A stretch of 64,000 nt of DNA from JBJXFE01 sp046153875 (GTDB lineage: Bacteria; Planctomycetota; Phycisphaerae; Phycisphaerales; UBA1924), in NCBI GenBank assembly GCA_046153875.1, contig JBJXFE010000009.1:124001-188000 (forward strand). Direction: 5' to 3'. This document shows, piece after piece, positions 9,623 to 18,233 of the stretch. The notes beneath the pieces were generated by a model that was not told where the DNA came from, made no database searches, and saw only the letters and a list, made by a program, of their open reading frames with translations. Numbering within the stretch: position 1 is the stretch's first letter; each line of letters begins with the position of its first letter. The translations under genes were made by a program, and so were the position numbers.

Positions 9623-10624
9623 ATGATCCCCGATCGCTCCCACCTCCTGACCGAGCAGCGCAACCCGAGGTCGATGAAGCTGCACACGCTCTCCGTCCGC
9701 GAGTGCGTGGACCTGATCAACGCCGAGGACCAGCGGGCGGTGAAGGCGGTCGCCGCGGCCGGCGACGCGGTCGCCGAGTTCATCGAAGCGACCCTGCCCC
9801 GCTTCGAGCTCGGGGGGCGGCTGATCTACATCGGCGCGGGCACATCCGGGCGGCTGGGCGTGATGGACGCGGCCGAGGCGCCCCCGACCTTCCAGGTCGA
9901 GGCGAGCCGCATCGTGGGCGTGATCGCGGGCGGGGACGCCGCTCTGCGGAAGTCGAGCGAAGGGCTGGAGGACGACCCGCGCGGAGCCGTCGAGGAGCTC
10001 AACGCGCTGCACGTCACGCCGCGCGACACCGTGCTGGGGATAGCCGCGGGCGGGACGACGCCGTATGTCCTGGGCGCGCTGGAGCACGTGAAACGCTCGG
10101 CGATGGATGCCCCCGGCGCCACCGGCGGGCGCGACGAGCCGACCACCGGTGTCGAACGGCGCTGGTCCCCGCTCACCGGCCTGCTCGTCTGCGCACCGAT
10201 CGACCCCCCGTCGTTCGTCGATCACCTCATCGTCGTCGAGACGGGGGCGGAGGTGCTGACGGGCTCGACGCGGATGAAGGCGGGCACCGCCACCAAGCTC
10301 GTGCTGAACGCGATCACGACGACCGTCATGGTCCGGTCGGGGCGGGTCTACGAGAACCTGATGGTGGACGTGCGCGCCACGAACAACAAACTGCGCGACC
10401 GGGCGGCCCGGATCGTCGGCGCGTTGACGGGGCTGGCGCGCGAGGCGGCGTTTGGGCTGATCGACCGCGCGGGCGGGTCGGTCAAATCGGCGGTGGTGAT
10501 GCACAAGACCGGGCTGCCCCGGGCCGCGGCCGACGCCCTGATTGCGCGATCGCACGGGCGGCTGGACGTGGCCCTGGGCGAGACGCCGGAGCCGGCGCCG
10601 ACGAAACGCGGGAGGGTGCGATGA
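9623..10624 (+). CDS. murQ: N-acetylmuramic acid 6-phosphate etherase
   Basis: Cleaves the lactyl ether of MurNAc-6-P to give GlcNAc-6-P and D-lactate. The SIS domain carries YIGAGTSGRLGVMDAAEAPP (residues 69-88), with Glu85 in the catalytic position, and the family signature ENLMVDVRATNNKL. At 333 aa it is slightly longer than E. coli MurQ because of a loop around residues 155-170. It follows anmK directly and overlaps the next gene by 4 nt (ATGA). Confidence 0.94.
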   Translation: MIPDRSHLLTEQRNPRSMKLHTLSVRECVDLINAEDQRAVKAVAAAGDAVAEFIEATLPRFELGGRLIYIGAGTSGRLGVMDAAEAPPTFQVEASRIVGVIAGGDAALRKSSEGLEDDPRGAVEELNALHVTPRDTVLGIAAGGTTPYVLGALEHVKRSAMDAPGATGGRDEPTTGVERRWSPLTGLLVCAPIDPPSFVDHLIVVETGAEVLTGSTRMKAGTATKLVLNAITTTVMVRSGRVYENLMVDVRATNNKLRDRAARIVGALTGLAREAAFGLIDRAGGSVKSAVVMHKTGLPRAAADALIARSHGRLDVALGETPEPAPTKRGRVR

Positions 10625-11040
10625 GTCGACCCAATGGTCGCTCCGTGCGGGCCTGGTTCGTCGCCGTGATCGCCGCCGCTCTGGCCGCTACCGTCCTCGG
10701 CGGGTGCGCCGCGATGTCGCGTCCGACACGCCCGGCGGCCATCAGCCACGTGGTGTTCGTCAAGCTCAAGAACGCGGCGGAGGCGCCCGCGCTGATCGCC
10801 GATTCCGACCGGCTCCTGCCCGCGATACCGGGCGTGGTGTCCTACGCCTGCGGGCGGCACCTGGACACGGGGCGCACGAACATCGACGGGAACTACGACG
10901 TGGGGTTGTACGTCGGATTCGACGACGAGGCCGGGTATCGGACGTACGTCGATCACCCGAACCATGTCCAACTCGTCAACACGTGGCGATCAAAGTGGGA
11001 ATGGATCCGTATCCATGACGTGAGAGATTCGACTCCCTGA
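10621..11040 (+). CDS. Lipoprotein with Dabb (stress-responsive A/B barrel) domain
   Basis: 139 aa. A signal peptide ends in a lipobox LGGC (Cys about residue 28), so the protein is probably lipid-anchored. The remainder resembles the Dabb ferredoxin-like barrel: ISHVVFVKLKNAAEAPALI at the start, a central VVSYACGRHLD, and DHPNHVQLVNTW near the end. Dabb proteins are small dimeric barrels of varied or unknown function. Its ATG overlaps the murQ stop, placing it in the MurNAc operon; a direct role there is unproven. Confidence 0.75.
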   Translation: MSRPNGRSVRAWFVAVIAAALAATVLGGCAAMSRPTRPAAISHVVFVKLKNAAEAPALIADSDRLLPAIPGVVSYACGRHLDTGRTNIDGNYDVGLYVGFDDEAGYRTYVDHPNHVQLVNTWRSKWEWIRIHDVRDSTP

Positions 11041-11071
11041 GGCCACGCCGCGTTTCTTCGGCACGACACCC

Positions 11072-13189
11072 ATGAATCCAAATCTGTTCGTATCGGTTCT
11101 TGTCGTCGGCGCTCCCTGCTCGGCCGCGTTCGCGCAGCCGACGCCCGACACTCCCCCACCGCCGCCCGCGGTCGCCACGCCCGTTGAGGTTCAGCCCTCC
11201 GGCCCGGTCGCCGAGTCGATCTGGCCCGGGATCGTCCGCTGGTATCCGAGCGCGGCGGCGAAGGCCGCGGCACCCCTCTCGCTGATCGTGCAGATCCCTT
11301 CGCACCGCTACGGCCCGGCGCCGGACGGCCATCGCGTGAAACCGGTCTATGGCGAGGCGGACGGGAGGATCACGGCGCACATCGACATCGTGCCGGGCAC
11401 GTCGCTCTATGGCTGCGGCGGCGTGGGCGGGCCCCTCCCGTTGAACGGGCGCACGTTTGTCACGAACACGGGGTTCATGCCCTGGGTCGTCGCGCTCCGC
11501 CCGGATGGCACGGCCTTCGGCGTGATGGCGGACACGACGTGGCGCGTCGAAGTCGACCTGACCGACGGGATCACGATGCGCGCGGACGGACCGGCGCTGC
11601 CGATCATCGTCGTGGACGCCGAGGCGCCGCTCGCCCCCACGACCGCCGTCTCGCAGATCGCCGGGTGGCAGGAGATTCCGCCGCGGTGGGTGTTCGGGCC
11701 TCAGGTCGCCGCGCGGCTCGACGCCGATCCTCCAGAAGTGCTGGCAGCGGCTCTGGCTTGGCGCGACCGAGGGTTCATCATCGACTCGGCCTTGACCGGC
11801 GTCGTCTATCTCGATGAGCTTTCCGCCGGTCCGGACAACGCGTACTGGAAGTCGCTTCGCGAGATGAGCGAAGCCTTGCGGGCGCGCGGCGTGCGATCGG
11901 GCCTGGCTGTTCTCTCGGCGGCGGGCGTCGGACAGTTTCACGACGACGGCGCTGCCGCCGGGCATTGGCTGCTGACCGGCGACGGGGCCCCTTGGCTTGG
12001 TGCGATCCCGGGGGGAACGGGCAGCGCACCCGATGTGTCCCGCGACGCCACTCGGGCCTGGCTCGGCGACCTGATGCGCGGCCCGATGGCGCCCTTTGAC
12101 TGGTGGCTCCTCGCGGGACTAGGCGCCGACGCGCCCGACAACGCGGGGCTCTCCCCCGACGCCGACCTTGGCGGAGCCGCCCCATTCGCGAAGTTCCGTT
12201 CAATCTACGGCTCGCTGCTCGCGCGTACCGCCAAGGACGCCATGAAAGCCGCGCACCCGGACCAGCGACCGTTCGTCGAGACGGGCGCCCCGTCGCTGGT
12301 CTCACAGCGGCAGGCGCACTACTTCGTCGGCGCCCCGGGCGGCACGCCCGACGTCGGCGCGGCAATCCCGACCATTCTCAACGCCTCGCTCTCGGGTCAG
12401 GTGCTGATCGGCGTGGAGGTTCCCGGAATCCCGCGCCAAGAGGATGGTGCGGTGCTGGCACGCAACCTCGCCATCGCCTCCCTGATGCCGCTGATGCGGA
12501 TCGGCCCGACCGTCGGCGAAGGGTCCACGATCGAACCCTGGGCCTTCTCCCCCGAGGTCGAGAAGACCTGCCGCGAAGCCCTGGAGCGGCGTTCGCGTCT
12601 CATCCCGTATCTCTACACCGCGGCCCTGGACGCCTACCGCTACGGCCTACCCATGGTTCGCCCGGTCTTCTCGGCGGACCCGATAAACCCGAAGCTGCGG
12701 GATGTCTCCGACGCCTTCATCCTCGGCAACGACGTGCTCGTGCGCCTGACGTGGCCGCTGGCCGAGCCCGCGCCGGAAACGGCGTTGCCCGGGTGGCGGA
12801 AGTTCTCGTTCGGTGAGACCAGCGCGATGCTGCCGGAACTCTCCCTGCGTCCCGGCGCGATCCTGCCCGTCGGCCCGGTGAACCAGCACGACGGCGAGAA
12901 GCCGCTCGACCCGCTGACGCTGATCGTGAACCCGGCCGCGGACGGAACGGCATTCGGGACGCTCTTCGAAGACGACGGCGACGGGTACCTCTATCAGCAG
13001 AACCAGTGCCGCATGGCGTACTACACGGCCGAAACAGTGGACGGCGAACTGAAGCTGAAGATGATGCGGCTCGACGGCGCGATGGGGATGGCGAAGCGCA
13101 AACTCCTCGTCCGCATCCTGCTGCCGGACGGCACCGAAGCCGCCGCGGACTGGTGGGACGGGCTGGAGCTGAAGATCAAACTGCCGTAG
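11072..13189 (+). CDS. Secreted GH31-like protein, apparently without catalytic acids
   Basis: 705 aa with a signal peptide (ending AAFAQ) and a Pro-rich linker. The C-terminal half follows glycoside hydrolase family 31: IPTILNASLSGQVLIGVEVPG, PLMRIGPTVGEGSTIEPWAF, RRSRLIPYLYTAALDAYRYG, then a beta-sandwich tail with an EDDGDGYLY motif. Active GH31 enzymes have a nucleophile Asp in a W-x-DMNE-type motif and an acid/base Asp in WxGDN; here the matching stretches read FDWWLLAGLG and YFVGAPGG. It may be a non-catalytic carbohydrate-binding relative. It lies 31 nt after the Dabb gene and is probably in the same transcript. Confidence 0.7.
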   Translation: MNPNLFVSVLVVGAPCSAAFAQPTPDTPPPPPAVATPVEVQPSGPVAESIWPGIVRWYPSAAAKAAAPLSLIVQIPSHRYGPAPDGHRVKPVYGEADGRITAHIDIVPGTSLYGCGGVGGPLPLNGRTFVTNTGFMPWVVALRPDGTAFGVMADTTWRVEVDLTDGITMRADGPALPIIVVDAEAPLAPTTAVSQIAGWQEIPPRWVFGPQVAARLDADPPEVLAAALAWRDRGFIIDSALTGVVYLDELSAGPDNAYWKSLREMSEALRARGVRSGLAVLSAAGVGQFHDDGAAAGHWLLTGDGAPWLGAIPGGTGSAPDVSRDATRAWLGDLMRGPMAPFDWWLLAGLGADAPDNAGLSPDADLGGAAPFAKFRSIYGSLLARTAKDAMKAAHPDQRPFVETGAPSLVSQRQAHYFVGAPGGTPDVGAAIPTILNASLSGQVLIGVEVPGIPRQEDGAVLARNLAIASLMPLMRIGPTVGEGSTIEPWAFSPEVEKTCREALERRSRLIPYLYTAALDAYRYGLPMVRPVFSADPINPKLRDVSDAFILGNDVLVRLTWPLAEPAPETALPGWRKFSFGETSAMLPELSLRPGAILPVGPVNQHDGEKPLDPLTLIVNPAADGTAFGTLFEDDGDGYLYQQNQCRMAYYTAETVDGELKLKMMRLDGAMGMAKRKLLVRILLPDGTEAAADWWDGLELKIKLP

Positions 13190-13251
13190 CGGCAACGTCC
13201 GCGCGGGCGCGGCCGTGAATGCCCGGGCCCTATCATCGCGCGGGCACCTCG

Positions 13252-14397
13252 ATGCGGATCATCCTCACCAATCCCCGGGGTTTCTGCGCCGGCGTGCGTA
13301 TGGCGATCGACGTTGTGGACCGCGTCGTGGACCTGTACCGCGAAGCCGACCACCGGGACGGGCCGGCCGAACGGTCGGACGCCCAGCCGGTGTATGTCTA
13401 CCACGAGATCGTCCACAACAAGCATGTCGTGGGCCGATTCCGCGGGCGCGGCGTCGTGTTCGTGGACGACCTCCACGGCGTCCCCGAGGGTGCAACCGTC
13501 GTTTTTTCCGCGCACGGCGTGAGCCCTGTGGTGCGGGCCTACGCCGAGCGCCGCGGCCTCACCGCGATCGACGCGACCTGCCCGCTCGTCACCAAGGTCC
13601 ACAGCGAAGCGATCCGCTACGCCCGGCAGGGGTACCAGATCCTGCTCGTCGGACACCCCGACCACCAGGAAGTGATCGGGACGCGCGGCGAGGCGCCGGA
13701 CGCGATCCAGGTTGTCGAATCGCCCGGCGACATCCCACGGCTGACTATCCGGGACCCGGCGCACCTCGTCTACCTCACCCAGACGACGCTCTCCACGGAC
13801 GACGCCGAGGTCATCATCGATGCGCTCCGGCGGGCCTTCCCGCTCATCAAGAGCCCCCCGTCGAGCGACATCTGCTACGCCACCACCAACCGCCAGCACG
13901 CGGTGCGCAGCGTCGCACCGGAGTGTGACGTGGTCCTGGTCGTGGGTTCGAAGAACTCATCAAACTCCGTGCGGTTGACCGAGATCGCCCGGAACGTCGG
14001 CACCCCGGCGCACCTGCTCGACGACGCGAGCGAGCTGCGCGACGACTGGTTCCGCGCGGGTCCGGGCGCGGCCCGGCGGCCCGACGCGGGCGGGCCGGTT
14101 CGCGCCGACTCCAACGACCTGACCGTTCTGCTGACGGCCGGCGCATCGGCCCCCGAGGACCTGGTGGCCGCGATCTGCCGCGAACTGCTGGCACGCTACG
14201 GCGGAACGATCGAGACCCGCGACATCTTCGATGAGGACGTGGACTTCGCCCACCCCGCCGCGCTGCGCCGGATGATGACGGACCGCGGTCTCGACCCCGG
14301 CGACCGCGGTGTCCACCTCGGCAAGCCGACGGTGACGCGGGAGCTCTACGGGGCGGTGCCGCTGACGATCAGCGCGTCGCACGCCGGCGAGGCCTGA
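13252..14397 (+). CDS. ispH: 4-hydroxy-3-methylbut-2-enyl diphosphate reductase
   Basis: Last enzyme of the MEP isoprenoid pathway; it makes IPP and DMAPP using a 4Fe-4S cluster. The three cluster cysteines are visible in GFCAGVRMAI, DATCPLVTKVH and SDICYATTNRQ, with the family motifs GHPDHQEVIGTRGEA, QTTLSTDDA and SKNSSNSVRL. The start MRIILTNPRGFC was chosen by homology. At 381 aa it is longer than common IspH (about 310-330), due to a loop after the first helix (residues about 30-45) and an acidic loop near residues 270-285. Confidence 0.93.
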   Translation: MRIILTNPRGFCAGVRMAIDVVDRVVDLYREADHRDGPAERSDAQPVYVYHEIVHNKHVVGRFRGRGVVFVDDLHGVPEGATVVFSAHGVSPVVRAYAERRGLTAIDATCPLVTKVHSEAIRYARQGYQILLVGHPDHQEVIGTRGEAPDAIQVVESPGDIPRLTIRDPAHLVYLTQTTLSTDDAEVIIDALRRAFPLIKSPPSSDICYATTNRQHAVRSVAPECDVVLVVGSKNSSNSVRLTEIARNVGTPAHLLDDASELRDDWFRAGPGAARRPDAGGPVRADSNDLTVLLTAGASAPEDLVAAICRELLARYGGTIETRDIFDEDVDFAHPAALRRMMTDRGLDPGDRGVHLGKPTVTRELYGAVPLTISASHAGEA

Positions 14398-14470
14398 TGC
14401 GTCGCGCCCGGGCCGCGGACTCCGCCAACGGCGTGGACGCGCTCCCCTCCGTCTCGCCCTCTCTCCCCCT

Positions 14471-15439
14471 TCACGGGCACCCCAGCACGAACTTCCCCTG
14501 GTAGCACCCGAAGTCCGCGACCGAGAACGACGTGTCGCCGGTGCAGTCGGCGTACGCATCCCCCAGCACGTAACGACCCTGGAAGCAGCCGAAGTCGGCC
14601 ACGGTCAGCCCGCCGTCCGCGTTGCAGTCCGGGTAGCAGTCCTCCAGCACGTACACCCGAGGCGTCTCATCGCAGACATACACCACGCCGTCGCCGTCGA
14701 TGGTCACGCCCTCGGCGTTCCCGCTGATCCCCGCGAAGCTGAACTGGCTCAGCAACGCGCCCGCCCGCGAAACCTCCATCAACCGCGAGGACTCCTGGCT
14801 GTAGATCAGCAGGTTGTCCTGGTCGGGCGTCCCCGCCAGCGAGGGAACGACGGAGAGCACCTGGATGTCCGAAAGATCGAGCGCCGCCAGGCCCGTCGGG
14901 TTGAAGAGGTTTCCCACCGCGCCGATCCCGGCGAAGAAGTCGAGGTCCGCCTCGATCACCGCCTGCGGCGTCTTCTCTTTGACGAAGAAGTACAGGTCCG
15001 TCGCGGGCTCGTAGCAGACCCCCTCCAGACCCACGTTCCCCACCGTCTCCCCGATCGACACCACCGCCTGCGCCGCCCGGTCGATCGACCCTCCGGCGGT
15101 GTACGTGATGAAGTACGCGTCCTGGAGCCGCTCTTCGACGAGCACGAAGTGCGGCCCGCCGACGTACGTCAGGCCTTCGGTGTCGTCGAACCCCGTCATC
15201 GCCATCGTGCTGACGTGAACGCCGGCAGGGGTCACCTCGACGATCGCGTCTCCCTCGTCGCCCATGATAAAGAGGTTGCCCGTGGTGCGGTTGAAGGTGA
15301 TCGCGGAGGCCTCGGCGGCCGCGATCGGGGGCAAGTCGAACTGCCCGGTGAGGCGGTAGCGTCCGAGGTCGAACGAGCGGACCTGCCCGTGGGCGGCGGC
15401 GGCGGCGGCGAGGGAGAGAACGATCGCGCGGATGAGCAT
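14471..15439 (-). CDS. Secreted SdiA-regulated-like propeller with GC-type dockerin-like tail
   Basis: 322 aa. A signal peptide (ending AHGQ) is followed by a beta-propeller-like region resembling SdiA-regulated (YjiK) domains: ASAITFNRTTGNLFIMGDEG, GFDDTEGLTYVGG, GLEGVCYEPATDLYFFVKE and GNAEGVTIDGDG. The last about 55 residues contain two related units, each with a D-x-N/T-x-D calcium-loop-like segment, VADFGC(F/Y)QG(R/K)(Y/F)VLG and paired cysteines, matching the GC-type dockerin-like tails of Phycisphaerae secreted proteins. GGAGG precedes the ATG. It lies 39 nt after the gene upstream, so probably cotranscribed. Confidence 0.75.
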   Translation of the reverse strand: MLIRAIVLSLAAAAAAHGQVRSFDLGRYRLTGQFDLPPIAAAEASAITFNRTTGNLFIMGDEGDAIVEVTPAGVHVSTMAMTGFDDTEGLTYVGGPHFVLVEERLQDAYFITYTAGGSIDRAAQAVVSIGETVGNVGLEGVCYEPATDLYFFVKEKTPQAVIEADLDFFAGIGAVGNLFNPTGLAALDLSDIQVLSVVPSLAGTPDQDNLLIYSQESSRLMEVSRAGALLSQFSFAGISGNAEGVTIDGDGVVYVCDETPRVYVLEDCYPDCNADGGLTVADFGCFQGRYVLGDAYADCTGDTSFSVADFGCYQGKFVLGCP

Positions 15440-15478
15440 GGATGGCCTCCGTGGTTGGACGGGGGTGGGCGGGCGTGT

Positions 15479-16270
15479 TCAGCGGCGACGGCGGAGGAGC
15501 AGGATGCCGGCGGGCGCGAGAAGCGCCAAGGCCCCCGGCGCGGGAACTGCGGCACTGAACGATACATCGTCGATGCCGAGGCCGTCGTCCTGGCCCGAGA
15601 TGTCCTCGATGCGCCAGCGAATCGCCAGGTCGGTGCCCGCGGCCCAATTGAGGTTGAAGATCGTCGCGGTCAGGTTCGCCTGGTTGGCGGGGTCGTTGCC
15701 GTTGAGCGCGACGTCGGTCGGGCTGGCCTGCGTGTTGGGCGAGGTGAAGTTCAGGCCTGCGAAGCCCGTGACGGCAAACTCGATGGACGAGGTGAGCCCC
15801 CAGCCGAAGAACAGGTTGTTGGGCGTGGGAACGTTGCCGCGGCGCCACTGCTCGCCCGTGAACGTGATCGTCATCTCCTGGAGTGTCTGGCCCGTCGTGT
15901 TCGTGAACACCGCCCCGAAGCTGGAGATCTGGTTGCTCGTGGGGAGCGCACCCAAGGCCCGCTCGCCCGAACCGGTAGTGCCGAAGGAGATCACGCCGCG
16001 CCCGGCGGACCCCGCGAGGCTGCCGTCGTGGGCCTTGAACTCGGTGTCGAGGCTCGAGCCCGCGAAGTTCGCCCCGTACCAGCCGGGGACTCCGGTCGCA
16101 CCCAGCACACCCTCGATCGCGTGCGGCCCGCGCCCGGGGATGGTCACCGCGCCGGTTGTGCCCAGCCCGTTGAAGTTCTGTGCGTACGTTCCGCCGGCAT
16201 ACAGGATCGGCTGCGCGCCGGCGAGGACGGCGGGAACGAACAGCGCGACGGCGCACGACAAGCACTTCAT
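15479..16270 (-). CDS. Secreted protein with PEP-CTERM-like sorting tail
   Basis: 263 aa. The start ATG is preceded by GGAGGAG. The signal peptide runs to about residue 20 (VLAGAQP). The body is rich in Gly, Thr, Asn and Ala, like secreted beta-sandwich proteins, with no enzyme motif. The end reads VPAPGALALLAPAGILLLRR plus two more Arg: a Val-Pro-Ala-Pro motif, a hydrophobic stretch and a basic terminus, as in PEP-CTERM-type surface sorting signals. The ligand or role is unknown. Confidence 0.75.
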   Translation of the reverse strand: MKCLSCAVALFVPAVLAGAQPILYAGGTYAQNFNGLGTTGAVTIPGRGPHAIEGVLGATGVPGWYGANFAGSSLDTEFKAHDGSLAGSAGRGVISFGTTGSGERALGALPTSNQISSFGAVFTNTTGQTLQEMTITFTGEQWRRGNVPTPNNLFFGWGLTSSIEFAVTGFAGLNFTSPNTQASPTDVALNGNDPANQANLTATIFNLNWAAGTDLAIRWRIEDISGQDDGLGIDDVSFSAAVPAPGALALLAPAGILLLRRRR

Positions 16271-16419
16271 GGTCTCTCTCCTCCGTCGTCGGCTCCGGAG
16301 CCACGCGCCGCCGAAGTGCGGCACGCCCGGGCCCGCGACGGCCGGAAAGGTAGCGGCGGCTCTGTCGGCGCCGGGTCAACGCGGCGCAAAGGTGTTGTGA
16401 GAGATCGATCCCGGGGCGC

Positions 16420-17976
16420 TCAGCCGAACATCCGGAGCTGCTCGCTCTCGTGGACGATGTCGGTGATCGGGTGGTCGATGTCGATGCGGTAGTCGCCGGT
16501 GTAGCACGCGGTGCAGTAGGCGTCGGGCGCCCGGTCCATGCACGAGAGCATCCCCTCGAGCGACAGGTAGTGCAGCGAATCCACGCCCAGGAATCGGCGC
16601 ACGTCCTCGATGGATTTGTCGTGGGCGATGAGCTGAGAACGCTCGGCGAAATCCACGCCGAAGTAGCACGGGTGACGGATGGGCGGGCAGGAGATGCGCA
16701 GGTGGATCTCCTTGGCGCCCGAGGCACGGATCTGGTCCATCTTCGCTTTGGTTGTCGTGCCGCGGACGATGGAATCGTCCACAACGACAAGCCGGCGGCC
16801 GCGCACGATATCGGTAATCACGTTGAGTTTGAGACGCACGGCGGCGTTGCGTTCCGCCTGGCTGGGCTTGATGAACGTCCGACCGACGTACCGGTTGGGG
16901 ACGATCCCCTCGCGGTACTGGATGCCGCTGGCGCGGGCATAGCCGTTGGCCGCGGAGCGCCCCGAGTCGGGCATGGGCATCACGTAGTCGGCGTCGACCG
17001 GGGCCTCGCGGGCGAGGCGCTCGCCGAGCCGCTCGCGGACCTCCTGCACGTTCTGGCCGAAGACGTTGCTGGCCGGGCTGGCGAAGTAGACGTGCTCGAA
17101 GACGCAGTGGGCGGGGCGCTCGGCGGGCTCGGCGAACCGCCGGCTGCTCACGCCCGAGTCATCGAGCGTGACGATCTCGCCCGGCTCAACCTCGCGGACG
17201 AACGCCGCGCCGATGACGTCCAGGGCGACGGTCTCGCTGGCGACCACGGGCTCGCCCCCCGGCATCATCCCCAGGACGAGCGGGCGCCACCCCCACGGGT
17301 CGCGGGCGGCCTCGATCCGGCCCGGGAAGAGCAGGACCAGGCTGAACGCGCCCTGAAGCCGGCGGAGCGTCGCGGCCAGGGGATCGGGCGTGCGCTGCTG
17401 TAACGGCGATGCCAGCAGGTGGATGATGACCTCGGTGTCGCTGGTCGTGTGAAAGAGGTGCCCGGACTCCTCGAACCGCAGGCGAAGAGCGTCGGCGTTC
17501 ACCAGATTGCCGTTGTGGGCTACGGCAACCTGCCCGGCGATGTATTGCTCGACGAGCGGCTGCGCGTTGCACGCGAGCGAGCCGCCCGCGGTGGAGTACC
17601 GGTTGTGACCGATGACGCCGCGACCGCGCCCTCGCGACGCGGCGTCGGAACCGTCGTGACGCCCCGGCGCGCCGTTCGAGCCGGCCGCGCTCTCGAACCA
17701 CGAGCCATTGCCGTACCACGATTCGAGTTGGCGGATGGTGCGGTGATCGAAGACCTCGGGGACCAGCCCCATGCCCACGTGCCCGAAGAGGCGGGCGCCG
17801 TCGCTGACCGCCACTCCGGCGGACTCCTGCCCGCGATGCTGCTGGGCGTAGAGCCCCAGATAGCCGAGCCGCACAGCGTCGGTGTGCCCCCAGATGCCCA
17901 GCACGCCGCATTTTTCCTTGGGCGCGTGCGGACCCCGATCGGGGACCAGCACCGGGAGCGGGATCGGGTGCTTCAT
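16420..17976 (-). CDS. purF: Amidophosphoribosyltransferase
   Basis: First committed step of purine synthesis: PRPP plus glutamine to phosphoribosylamine. A 22-residue propeptide precedes the catalytic Cys23 (KEKCGVLGIWG), exposed by autocleavage in this family. The glutaminase part has HNRYSTAG and TTSDTEVIIH; the PRPP loop is VVVDDSIVRGTT. Cysteines in HCVFEHVYF, RHPCYFG and YCTACY match the 4Fe-4S ligands of Bacillus-type PurF. At 518 aa it is slightly long because of a low-complexity loop near residues 70-90. It diverges from rpsD. Confidence 0.95.
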   Translation of the reverse strand: MKHPIPLPVLVPDRGPHAPKEKCGVLGIWGHTDAVRLGYLGLYAQQHRGQESAGVAVSDGARLFGHVGMGLVPEVFDHRTIRQLESWYGNGSWFESAAGSNGAPGRHDGSDAASRGRGRGVIGHNRYSTAGGSLACNAQPLVEQYIAGQVAVAHNGNLVNADALRLRFEESGHLFHTTSDTEVIIHLLASPLQQRTPDPLAATLRRLQGAFSLVLLFPGRIEAARDPWGWRPLVLGMMPGGEPVVASETVALDVIGAAFVREVEPGEIVTLDDSGVSSRRFAEPAERPAHCVFEHVYFASPASNVFGQNVQEVRERLGERLAREAPVDADYVMPMPDSGRSAANGYARASGIQYREGIVPNRYVGRTFIKPSQAERNAAVRLKLNVITDIVRGRRLVVVDDSIVRGTTTKAKMDQIRASGAKEIHLRISCPPIRHPCYFGVDFAERSQLIAHDKSIEDVRRFLGVDSLHYLSLEGMLSCMDRAPDAYCTACYTGDYRIDIDHPITDIVHESEQLRMFG

Positions 17977-18062
17977 CGTGCACGAGAGTTTAGCGCTGCT
18001 GAAGCGCGCGTGCGTCGCGCGCGGCGAACGGTGGTGCGCGCCAATGATCCCGACACACCCGC

Positions 18063-18091
18063 TTGACTTCGCCCACGGCCCTCCCTGGAAT
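18063..18091 (+). promoter_or_regulatory. Candidate promoter of rpsD
   Basis: TTGACT (18063-18068; 5 of 6 matches to TTGACA) and TGGAAT (18086-18091; 4 of 6) are separated by 17 nt. The predicted start near 18098 leaves a 135-nt untranslated leader before rpsD. It lies in the 257-nt divergent region between purF and rpsD, which otherwise contains only the hairpin at 18147-18165. Confidence 0.5.
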
Positions 18092-18146
18092 ACCGCCTGA
18101 TTGCCCGGATCCACCCCGGACCGCAGCCGCGGCCACCCGGCGGATC

Positions 18147-18165
18147 GTCGGCCTTGTCGGCCGAC
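18147..18165 (+). promoter_or_regulatory. Hairpin in the rpsD leader
   Basis: GTCGGCC (18147-18153) and GGCCGAC (18159-18165) form a perfect 7-bp stem with a 5-nt loop. No T tract follows, so it is not an intrinsic terminator. S4 represses its own mRNA through leader structures in other bacteria; a similar role here is speculative. Confidence 0.3.
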
Positions 18166-18233
18166 ACCCCTCGCTCCCTCGCGGGCGCAAGGCGGACGGA
18201 AGGACCTCTCGCCCCGCAAGGACCCGTTCAAGC

